In this document: in pieces, positions 15,731 to 25,400 of the stretch
Layout of the letters: each line of letters begins with the position of its first letter
How positions within the stretch are numbered: the stretch's first letter is position 1
Assembly (NCBI GenBank): GCA_002973575.1
Contig: PVEQ01000006.1
Location: 1 to 64,000 of the forward strand
Reading direction: 5' to 3'
From: Sediminibacterium magnilacihabitans
GTDB taxonomy: Bacteria; Bacteroidota; Bacteroidia; Chitinophagales; Chitinophagaceae
DNA: 64,000 nucleotides
Position numbers and translations under genes: made by a program
The notes under the pieces: model-generated
The model's database searches: none
Seen by the model: the letters and a program-made list of their open reading frames with translations, nothing else
Told to the model about the DNA's origin: nothing

Positions 15731-16411
15731 TCAGGTCCGGAGAACCTCCGAGCTCAATAATTGAGCCTGTTTTTTCTTTTTTACTAATACAAAGGCGACC
15801 ACATAAGCGCCATATAAAATGACACTTAATAGCTGCGGAATAAAATTATAAAGTGGTAAATTAAATATTCGCACACTCGGTTTAGCCAATATTTTATGCA
15901 TCACAAAAGACAAACTTATCCCAGTGAAGAAAATAAAAGTACCTGCTACTATCCAGAAAGATGGCAGCGACCATAATATTTCTTCTTCTGAATTGACGAA
16001 TAATTCAAAGAAATAAACACAACATAATAAGGTCAAATAGTAACTACCAACACTCATTCCATAGTAGAATAATTCGGTAAAGCGCTGGAAAAAAAAGAAA
16101 AGAAATAAAAAATAACACACAATAACAGAAGCACAAACAATGATAATTCTCTTAAATATTCTGCTTCGAATAAATGAATACAGAAAATAGCTTTTAAAGG
16201 ATATATCCACAATACCTACCCAAAGGTAAATATGCATATTATAAGTATGATTTAATGCATACTTGAAATAACTGGCCCCCAATTCCGCGTATAAAATAAA
16301 TCCAATATACCAAACAAAATATTCATATATCGTTCCCTTAAGAAATTTATAGTTCCATATCGCCGCTAAAAGACTTATAAATTCCACAATATGATTCAAT
16401 TCTATCCGCAT
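15731..16411 (-). CDS. Polytopic membrane protein, first tandem paralogue
   Basis: The start at 16411 (MRIELNHIVEF) is chosen because the second paralogue begins MRIEMNHIAEL; the frame is open to 16441. This gives 226 residues with about seven hydrophobic segments and a basic, Lys-rich tail. Shared motifs are LLAAIWNYKFLKGTIY, YAELGASYFKYAL, NMHIYLW and IPQLLSVILYG. It begins the leftward operon leading to a histidine kinase and response regulator, with seven bases before the second copy. No known family was recognised; a membrane sensing role is proposed from the operon. Confidence 0.7.
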   Translation of the reverse strand: MRIELNHIVEFISLLAAIWNYKFLKGTIYEYFVWYIGFILYAELGASYFKYALNHTYNMHIYLWVGIVDISFKSYFLYSFIRSRIFKRIIIVCASVIVCYFLFLFFFFQRFTELFYYGMSVGSYYLTLLCCVYFFELFVNSEEEILWSLPSFWIVAGTFIFFTGISLSFVMHKILAKPSVRIFNLPLYNFIPQLLSVILYGAYVVAFVLVKKKKQAQLLSSEVLRT

Positions 16412-16492
16412 ATTATAGGAAAAGCTGGATGAGCTTTCCATTATTAACGCATCCAGTCTTAATTATTTTAAAATTATACATTAATGACATCA

Positions 16493-16936
16493 TCATGGTT
16501 CACTCTGCCCATAATTATAAGGGGGGGTAGGAGCTGCAATACCACCATAAGGATTCGTAGGATCCGGAGCAGGTGTAGCATCGCTTTTAGCTCCTTCTCT
16601 ACCATAACCTTCGCCAATATCCTTGTTGAATTGATGCTTGTGTTTTCCGTTACTTGTAGTAGAATCCGCTTTATATACACTGGGCGTCATTAATACACTC
16701 AACTTGTGATCTCCCTGGTTCATATAAGGCAGAAAACTGATACACCGGTCATCGGGATCGGTGATATTCATGCCTATCAATTCCTTTTCCGCAATATCCA
16801 GAAAAGCCCTGAGTTCTGCAATGGTATAACTAATCGATTCCCGGTAATATGGTGTTCCCGCAAACTGTTTGCGGTATGCATCAATACCTTGCCTCGCTTC
16901 GGAGGCCGGTACATGTTTGCCTTTAGCTTTATTCAT
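16493..16936 (-). CDS. Hypothetical protein, soluble
   Basis: The protein has 147 residues from ATG 16936 (MNKAKGKHVP); an ORF extension to 17002 adds a basic stretch that is probably not translated. The first 100 residues are mixed helix/strand with TIAELRAFLDIAEKEL and a motif DDRCISFLPYMNQGDHKLSV. The last 45 are low-complexity Pro/Gly/Asn (TNPYGGIAAPTPPYNYG). No signal peptide or membrane helix is seen. I do not recognise a family. It stands alone between the membrane-paralogue operon and the divergent ABC exporter. Confidence 0.6.
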   Translation of the reverse strand: MNKAKGKHVPASEARQGIDAYRKQFAGTPYYRESISYTIAELRAFLDIAEKELIGMNITDPDDRCISFLPYMNQGDHKLSVLMTPSVYKADSTTSNGKHKHQFNKDIGEGYGREGAKSDATPAPDPTNPYGGIAAPTPPYNYGQSEP

Positions 16937-17062
16937 GGTATAGAGTTTTGGGTTGATCGGTAAAAATAAACAACGGCGGAGACCCCGCAACCGTTTTTTC
17001 ACCCATTTTTCAGGAATGTTTCCGCTGGTGTAAATATTTCACCGATCAGTACGCTGAATGAT

Positions 17063-17070
17063 TAAATTTG
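17063..17070 (+). promoter_or_regulatory. -7 promoter element for the ABC exporter genes
   Basis: TAAATTTG matches TAnnTTTG; transcription would start near 17075. It places the start codon at ATG 17091 rather than at the upstream in-frame ATG 17058, which would precede the promoter. Confidence 0.45.
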
Positions 17071-17090
17071 AATTCAATCATCTTTCTACC

Positions 17091-18032
17091 ATGCAGAACA
17101 TACTGGAACTAACCAACCTCAGGAAATATTACGCCACCCAGAAAGCGGTGGACGATATCAGTTTCTCCATCGAAAAAGGCAGCATATTCGGGCTACTCGG
17201 TCCCAATGGCGCCGGCAAAACCACGCTGCTGCGCATGATCACGGGTATTTTCTATCCCGACAGCGGTCATATACAATTCGACGGCAGAACTTTCAACCCC
17301 ATCGAAGACGTACTCAAGATCGGGTATATGCCGGAAGAAAGAGGACTGTATAAAAAAATGAAAATTGGCGACCAGGTCATGTACCTGGCGCAGTTGAAGG
17401 GACTTAGCCGGCAAGATGCATTAAAGCAAATCAAATTCTGGTTCAAAAGGCTGGAAATGGAAAGCTGGTGGACCAAGAAAGTAGAAGACCTGAGTAAGGG
17501 CATGAGCCAGAAACTGCAATTTGTTACTACCGTACTCCACGAACCGCAACTGATTATACTGGATGAGCCTTTCAGCGGCCTCGACCCGCTCAATGCCAAC
17601 CTCATCAAAGACGAGATCTATGGCCTTGCCCAGCGTGGCAGCACGGTTATTTTCAGCACCCATCGCATGGAGCAGGTGGAAGAGATCTGCGACCATATTG
17701 TATTAATGAACCTGGGCAAAAAAATACTGGATGGAACAGTTGGCGATGTGAAACAACAATTCAAAGAAAATAAATTCAGCATCAAGTTACAAGAGTTGCC
17801 TGCACACACCAGTAGTCCGGCTTTCAATGTAATTGATCAGCAGGCGAATGCTTTCACTGTAAAAATCAACGAAGGCCATAAAAGCAACGACGTGCTGCAA
17901 TTCTTTCTGCAGCAACAATGTACCATCGAAGCTTTCCATGAGATACTGCCTTCGCTCAATGATATTTTCATTCACCTCGTAGAAGGTAGTAAAGCAAAGA
18001 CAAGACAATTTAATGACTCAATGGCTCAATAG
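17091..18032 (+). CDS. ABC-2 exporter ATP-binding protein (NatA-like)
   Basis: The protein has 313 residues. Walker A is GPNGAGKTT, the ABC signature [11 protein letters not shown], and Walker [14 protein letters not shown]; a C-terminal regulatory segment follows, as in NatA-type exporters. It energises an ABC-2 exporter with the permease 45 bases downstream; the substrate is not evident (NatAB relatives export Na+ or drugs). Its last seven codons (NDSMAQ and stop) are made of an intergenic repeat unit found elsewhere in the window, which seems to have supplied the stop. Confidence 0.9.
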   Translation: MQNILELTNLRKYYATQKAVDDISFSIEKGSIFGLLGPNGAGKTTLLRMITGIFYPDSGHIQFDGRTFNPIEDVLKIGYMPEERGLYKKMKIGDQVMYLAQLKGLSRQDALKQIKFWFKRLEMESWWTKKVEDLSKGMSQKLQFVTTVLHEPQLIILDEPFSGLDPLNANLIKDEIYGLAQRGSTVIFSTHRMEQVEEICDHIVLMNLGKKILDGTVGDVKQQFKENKFSIKLQELPAHTSSPAFNVIDQQANAFTVKINEGHKSNDVLQFFLQQQCTIEAFHEILPSLNDIFIHLVEGSKAKTRQFNDSMAQ

Positions 18033-18047
18033 CGCAATTACTCAATG
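18011..18047. repeat. TCAAT-type short tandem repeat at gene 3' end
   Basis: Units of ACTCAATG / GGCTCAAT repeat here across the ATPase stop codon. Matching units sit at the stop codons near 43884, 63543 and 63660, and a 12-base match (AATGACTCAATG) lies at 33352-33363 on the mqnB stop codon. Confidence 0.5.
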
Positions 18048-18077
18048 ATATTCTGACAACTATCAACCACCATCTCC

Positions 18078-19415
18078 ATGAATAAGACTTTACTTGTTGC
18101 CCAACGTGAATTTCTTACACGGGTGCAGAAAAAAACTTTCCTGCTTTCGACTATCGGTCTCCCCCTGCTCATTTTCAGTCTTTATGCAGGCATTATCTAT
18201 TTTTCGGTCAAATCAACCGATCATTTCAAAGTAGCGGTGATCGACAAAGCCCATCTTTTCAATGGCAGTATCGATGACAAAAAAACAACCGAGCTCATCT
18301 TCAATTTTGTAAACGATGATACTGCGTCTGTTCAAAAGCAACTCGACAATCATACTTATGATGCCTACCTGTATGTACCTGCAGGCTTTTCAATCAGCTC
18401 GCCTTCCGATTCGCTCCAATTGCGCTCCGGCAAAGCCATCGGCCTGCTAACCCGTGAAACCATCCAGAAACGCATCAGTGGTGCACTGGAAGAGAAGCGG
18501 CTTTTGTCGATGAATATTTCCAAGCAGCAGCTCGACAGCGCCAGGGCCGAAAAAGATTATATCCGTTTTTCCAATGCTGCCGGTAAAACAAACAACGATT
18601 CCAAAGTAGGTATAAGCTATGCTGTAGGGATGATTTCAGGTTTCCTCATTTACATCATCCTGTTCCTCTATGGCACCATGGTGATGCGTGGAGTGATGGA
18701 AGAAAAAGTCAACCGCATTGCCGAAGTGATCGTGAGCAGCGTAAGGCCTTTTCAATTGATGATGGGTAAAATACTGGGCATTGGTTCTGTTGGATTGGTT
18801 CAATTTGTTATCTGGATATTGCTGGTATTTGGCCTTCAATTGATCCTGCCCATGATCTTCCCCGATCTTGCAACACAAATACATGCGCAACCGGTACAGC
18901 CCGGTGGTATGGGTGCAGCGCAAGCTATGAAAGACAGTGGGGCGATGGATGGCCTCATGAGCGGACTCAGCGACATCAATTTCCCGCTGATCATTGGCTG
19001 TTTTATTTTTTATTTCATGGGAGGATATTTCCTCTATTCATCGCTCTTTGCTGCGGTGGGCAGTGCGGTGAACGAAGACCCGCAGGATGCACAAAGCCTG
19101 CTACTGCCCATTATGATGCCGGTAATATTTGCGTTGGTAATCATGACCAAGGCCGTCAACGACCCCAACAGCAGCCTGGCAGTATTTGGAAGCCTGTTTC
19201 CCTTCACATCACCCATCGTAATGATGGCCCGTATCGCGCACGGTATTCCCGATGGCGTTACATTGATCCAGTTGCTGGTGAGTATAGCATTGCTGGTGGC
19301 AGGTTTTCTCTGCACTACCTGGCTGGCGGGCAAAATCTACCGCACAGGTATTCTCATGTACGGCAAAAAAGTTACCTGGAAAGAAATGTGGAAATGGGCA
19401 TTCCGGAAGAATTAA
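18078..19415 (+). CDS. ABC-2 exporter permease (NatB-like)
   Basis: The protein has 445 residues. A first helix at about 25-45 is followed by a large extracytoplasmic domain (about 46-180) and then five more hydrophobic segments, the layout of NatB/YhaP permeases. A Gly/Met-rich loop (QPGGMGAAQAMKD) lies between helices. It forms the channel of the exporter whose ATPase is encoded just upstream. The substrate is unknown. It ends one base before the end of the convergent sprA gene, with no visible terminator between. Confidence 0.88.
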   Translation: MNKTLLVAQREFLTRVQKKTFLLSTIGLPLLIFSLYAGIIYFSVKSTDHFKVAVIDKAHLFNGSIDDKKTTELIFNFVNDDTASVQKQLDNHTYDAYLYVPAGFSISSPSDSLQLRSGKAIGLLTRETIQKRISGALEEKRLLSMNISKQQLDSARAEKDYIRFSNAAGKTNNDSKVGISYAVGMISGFLIYIILFLYGTMVMRGVMEEKVNRIAEVIVSSVRPFQLMMGKILGIGSVGLVQFVIWILLVFGLQLILPMIFPDLATQIHAQPVQPGGMGAAQAMKDSGAMDGLMSGLSDINFPLIIGCFIFYFMGGYFLYSSLFAAVGSAVNEDPQDAQSLLLPIMMPVIFALVIMTKAVNDPNSSLAVFGSLFPFTSPIVMMARIAHGIPDGVTLIQLLVSIALLVAGFLCTTWLAGKIYRTGILMYGKKVTWKEMWKWAFRKN

Positions 19416-19416
19416 T

Positions 19417-22400
19417 TTATTGCAAAGCGATCCGCACACTCACACCGGCACGTGTTTGAGTGCTGGGCGCCGATGTAGAAATATAAGGGATCGTTTTTCG
19501 CTGATCGTAGAAGAATTTGATATTGATCCTGCTGTTCAACACATAATCAACGGCAGGAGAGATCGTAATTTCTTTTTGTCCCCCCGTACCATAAGCATTA
19601 CTCTGGTCGAGCCTGCTGTTGCTGTTAGATACGTCACGCATCGACAGATCAAGCTTCAGGTTCAAATCATTCACCAGTTTTTTGCTGTTGGCGCCTGGTA
19701 TCTTGAAAGGCAGGTTCACCCCACGTTTGCGCCAGCTGAACCCAAAGATCCATTCCGTAGCACGGCTTTCGGTCAGTTGATAGTCAATCAGGCTAAGACT
19801 TAATTGCCTGCTCTTCCGGTATTCAAATTTAAGGTTGAGTTGTTTGATCGTAGTCACATCCACTCCGATCAGAGGCTCAAATTTCTCCTGCATGGTCATA
19901 TTGGGTACCAGGAAGAAAGGAATATAGTTACCGCTTACCGTATCAATAAATCCGGGCGCATTGAAACGGAAAGGATCACGGTACAACAATGCACTATTGA
20001 AACTATTCATGCTCAACTGGCCAATATACGCATGTGTAAGCGTAATGCCACTGAACACCGAAGCCAGGGCGGGTATCTTACTCAAACCTGTATACGTGAC
20101 ACGCCAGTTCGGCTTAGGCATAATGCCTTTGAACGGATTAGAAGAGATTTTTCCATTCGACTGGTTGATCAAAGCAATACTGTTAGGGTCTTTGCCGGTA
20201 TATGCGGCCAGGAATGCAGGCACCAGCACATCCTGTGAATAGCGCCCATAACCCGTAGCAAACCCATCAGCCCCGAATTTCTGTGTTCCGGGCAACGCCT
20301 GCCAATAAGGGTTCGCGGCAGCCACACGGCGCGACACGATGATACGATTGTTCTCGAATGTTTTGAACAGATCAGATATTTCATTCGGATTTCCCTTCTG
20401 GAACAAAGTATTGAGTGCAATGTAGGATACACTGAACCCGCCAGTAGCCAGGGGATTGAGATGCCTCATCGTACCATTACCCAAAGTATCCTTGAACAAT
20501 TCTGAATAGTCTTTGGAAAAACTTTTTTCAAGGTTGAGGTCGATCACCAGGTCGCGTATCGGTTCTATCTGCGCTGTTATGTTGAGCCGCTGTTCAAAAT
20601 TCTGCCGGTACAGGAAATTGAACGTACTATCCCTGCTCAACAATCCTTTCGCTGCTTTTTCGTTCAGCCAAGTAGTATCAGGCTGCCGCCCGAAAACATA
20701 ATCCAGTCCCGGTGCCATCGTATTCCAATCCTGCCCCAGTAGTTTGGTCTTATCCATATAACCGGGTACCCGGCTGTGATAATTCTCCGCATAATTCACC
20801 GTCACCCCCTTAATCATAGTGAGTAACCGGCCCGCAGTTCTTTCCAATCCATTCAATTCCGGTAGCTGACTGGCTTTCAATAAACGTTGCGCAATCCGTT
20901 CATCACGCTTTCGCTCTCTCCATTTACGCAATGCATCTGCCCGCGGCTTTCCCGTAAGACCACGCAAAGCTTCTTCTTTAGTGGGAAGCGTAGACCCCAA
21001 CAGGTTGTTGTTCGGTTTGGCCGGCCCTCCAGTTTTGGGCTTGGGCGGTGGTATGTTGTCCAATGCCCGCAACCACCTCGATTTTGCATACAGGCTGGCA
21101 AAATTAAACTGCGCATTCATATTGTTTTCCTGCGAGTTCTCAATGGTATTTCCCAAACCGGGCGCCAGCAGGCTTCCCCCAATCCAGTTATACGAAGTAC
21201 CATAACTGTAACGAGCAGTAATCCAGTCTGTCAGCGGAATCTTGTTTAGCGGAATGTTATACCCGAGTATGGCTTTTTGCTGGTAGAGCGTATTCCTTCC
21301 GCCTTTGAAAAAATTATTCCGCACCGAATCTTTCTTCACTTTGGTATCGATCCGGCCATAAGGCTCATCCACACGCGCATTATTAGTAGCAGAAAAATCA
21401 AAGTTGAGCGAATGGGTCAGATCCCAACGCATATTATAATAACGGTCGAACGTAAAATATTTATCGTAGGTAGTGTCCACACGATCTACCTTACTGTCGA
21501 TCGTATTCACAATCCGCGGGATGAACTCTCCGAACTGCCGGTTCACATCGGCCCTGAAACTAAGATAGGAAGGCATGGGGCTGAAGTTGAAATCCCGCAG
21601 GAGCGACAGCCAGGGCGAACGGCTGCGCACCAGCTTTTTGAATGGCTCCACAAAACGGCTCGATCGGTTATAAGTATAACCCAACCCTCCACGGTGCCTC
21701 ACAACAGTATTCTGTTGCACGATGGGGCTGCTCTGCTGCATCTCTGTATAAGAATAACTGAAATCAAAATTGCTCAGCTTCAACAGGCCCGGTTTTTTGC
21801 CCGGCAACATCCGCACATTGGTAAAGTTCAATGTTTTGATGGTGGTCTGGTCAATCGCCGCATTACGTATGGAATCCCGTTGCGCTTGTGTCTTAGCCGC
21901 ATTGAGTTTATCCTTGTAACGGATATCCATATCATAAGGATCATACTCAGGTGTGTACACCGTACGGTTGATGCTCGCATATACCGGTACCGACAACCGT
22001 GCTCCTTTGGGAACCAGTTTACCTGCATCGATATTGGTGGCCACATCAAATTGCACCAGGTTATCCCGCGCTCTTTCGTTCACCCGCTGTTCAATAGAAC
22101 CAAAACCTTGTGTATGCGTATTGGCTGATACCGACAAAGTACCCAGGTCTGCCATCTGCACATCTACCCTGCCCAGTGCGGCCCATCCGCCATGTTCGTC
22201 CAACTCCGATAAACGAAGCTCATTCACCCACACTTCGGTGCTCAGCATGGGGCCATCTACTTTATATGGATTCTCAACCCCTACCAGCATACCCCTCAAT
22301 TCTCCCAGGTTGGGATTACCCAAAATGGAAAAGGTTTTATTGCCTACTCTTTCGCGATAAATAGTAGCGGGCGAAGCGCCTTTGCTATTCCTGCGCGTTT

Positions 22401-25400
22401 TCATATCAATCAGTTCCCGCAGGCTGAAATCGAGGTTGTTATCGGTGGGCCATACTTTTTCTTCCTGTCCCACCGGGTAATTACCCGGTGGTGTGATCCT
22501 CAATGGTATCTTGATCTCGTAGTAGTTGTTCAGGAAATCCTGGCCAATACGTATGATGGCATTCAGTTCGCCGTCTTTCACCACGCGTTGTCCTGTTACA
22601 GATTCTGCGTGTATATACATAGACAACTTGCCGTATTGCCTGATATCCATGTTCAGCGTTTTGAACACGCCCCTGGAATCTCCACTCGCCAGGTTGCCGA
22701 TGCGCAAGCTCATCGCCTGTTCGTTCTGCTGCAGGTTCACGCCGTTATTGCTGAGTATCTGCATCCGTTGTACATCGGGTGGCATAATATAATTCACCGG
22801 CTGGCGGCTGCTGTTTTCTTCCAGGTTAACAGCCAGTGTATTAAAACTGGTGCCCGAATTGTTATTCACTGGTACATAAGAACCGGTAGTATCTATCTGG
22901 AAAGCGAACTGCCTCCACACATTACGTACCAGGTCGAGCTTTGCAAAACGCAACACCACAGAATCATCAAAGCCCGTCAGGTACATGCGCATGAAACGGA
23001 TCGATTTGAAATCGGGTATATTCCCTATTTTCCTCGTGTATGATCTGATGGGTATGCGGAATAAGAACCAGTTCTCCAAGTGCGTGGAACCATCGGCAGC
23101 GTTCACGGTTACCCGTCTTTTATCGGTGATATAAGGAGAAGTGCCTACATCCATACCTGGAGCTATCGGTATCTCGTATTCGTAATACGATTCATTTTCG
23201 TTCAGCGTATTATCGCGGTTGAGGTCTTCATTATCGGGGTACAAAGTGGCGGCAGAAGTGAATTGCCCGTTTGTTGTAGCCACCGGTGAATTACCCTGCG
23301 GGTTGTTATAATTCTTGTACCTGCCCAAAATACCTGTACCGGCCTGGTCGAACGTAGCATCGCGATACCATTTGTAATTATCGCTTGCAGGGTCATCATA
23401 AGTTTTCTTATACACTTCAGAACCCGTACCAAAATTATTGGCAAGCCTATCCAGCACATACGATTTCTTTCTTCGCTCTCCCGCATCATCCAACCCGTCG
23501 AAACCCACATCCTGGTAAGGCCTGTCATCCGGATTATTGCTGAAAGCCTGCGTAACCTGTATGGGATTCACTGGTGTCTTTCCCCAGGTATTGCTGCTGT
23601 CTACCGCCGCAGGAATATTGGGTGTGTTCATCCCGTTCTCATAAAAACGTTTGCCGTCTTTCAGGATATCTTCGCTCACATCACCAAAGTTCAAAAACAG
23701 TTTACCTCCTTTACTGCCGGGATTTTTGATGAAAGGGTCCTGCACCCAGGCTTCTACAAATTCAATATTACCCGTTTCAAAATCGGTCTGGTCGAGCGCA
23801 CGCATCAGGCCTCCCCAGCGGCTAGAGGGTCTGGTAAGTTTACCCGCAGCCGTTAGTTCTGTTGAGCGTGTTTCGAAATTATACGGCCCTTTTTCAGTAG
23901 GATAAAAAGCCAGGTCAAACGTCGGCGTTTGCACATCCGTAATATTGGTTGTTCGCTGTGGGAAAAGTTCTTTGGTGAATACCTGCCGCACCCGGGGGTC
24001 GCTCAGTTCATCGAGGTTTCTGCGCAAAGGGTTATTGGGACTATTTTTGTCCTGCAGGTTGGGTTCAATATTATACCAGGCGAGTTTGGACCTGTTAAAA
24101 TTGTAATCAATTGAATCGGTTAAAGTAGCTTCAGGAAATTTAGGATTGCCTGCCGGCGTTGAAGCCAATGCCCAGGATACAAAGGGAAAACGCAGATCAA
24201 TGTTGGTACGTGTTCCTTCAAAGTCATCAATATAGATCAACCCCTGGCTTCCCTTGCCTATCTGTTGCGGGTGCCCGGGCTTAAGTACTGCCGCTTCACC
24301 GTAAGCACTGATGGCTGACTTTGCTTTCGTAGAATAAAAAGGCAGTTTGTTCAGCATACGGGTGAGTCCCGGCCATTCCGACTGGTAGCTGAAATCTACC
24401 CCATACATGGTATTACTGATGGGGTCATTTCCATAATCCATCTTGGTAAAGAAAGGCCTTTCACCCAGGTGCTCCACCATAGCGCCTACCGCTAATTTTT
24501 TATTGGCGATATAATCCAGTCGCAATGCAGAAAATCCCCGCTGTTGCATGCCGAACGTAGCATTGTTCTCGAACGATACATTCACCGGCACATTGGAATT
24601 GATGATGGCCTGGTTGAGGATCTTCACCGAGCCCAGGTTATAGTCCACCGTAAAATCCGCTCCTTCCCGCAGTTTTTGTCCCCCTGCCGTTACCGACACC
24701 GACCCCGGCGGAATATTGAACGCATTGAGCAGGATATCGGAGCCGCCGCCGCCACTGCCTCTTACCTGCCCCTGCATCACAAAGCGATTCAGGTTAGCAT
24801 AGGTTTGTGCAATGGCTTTGATCGAATCGTACAATTGATAATACAGATATTTTTTCTTGATGGCAGGAGACATGCCTGCAAATGCAAGTGTGTCCAGGTC
24901 GCGGCCAAATGGCTCCAGTACAGGAAACACAATGCGGCCCGACTGCGGCAATACCGTGAATCCTTCCACATAATCGAACACACCATCCGGCTGCGGGTCG
25001 TTACGGCTGTTGAGCCGGTCGAGGTTCAGTATGCGCAATAAAGGCTGACCGTCTACCGCCTGTGAAGTTTCGGGCAGGTATCTTTTGAGGCCTCCGCTGG
25101 GCTCCTGGTAAAGTACATTCAACTTAAAATCTTCACGCTGGATACCGCCGAACACATCCAGCGAGTACACGTTCTTCATCATCCATCCCCAGATAGGTAA
25201 TTGTGTTCTTTGCGAAGTGGCTTTCAGCAATTTCAGGAACAATACTTTCTGCACACCTTTGGAAGAATCCAGCGCCACATCCTGCGAAAATTCTCCCACC
25301 TGGTATACCCTTCCGTTATAAGTATACTGGTAAGCCACTGCCAGCACTTCATCGGGCTGCAATTGAAGGTTCAGTGAGAGAAAACCTACTTGCGGGTTAA

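Noticed and set aside
21277..22128. Long antisense ORFs within sprA, the largest 283 codons
   Set aside because: Antisense open frames are expected across a 7.4-kb coding gene; the codon use and lack of motifs do not support a gene.
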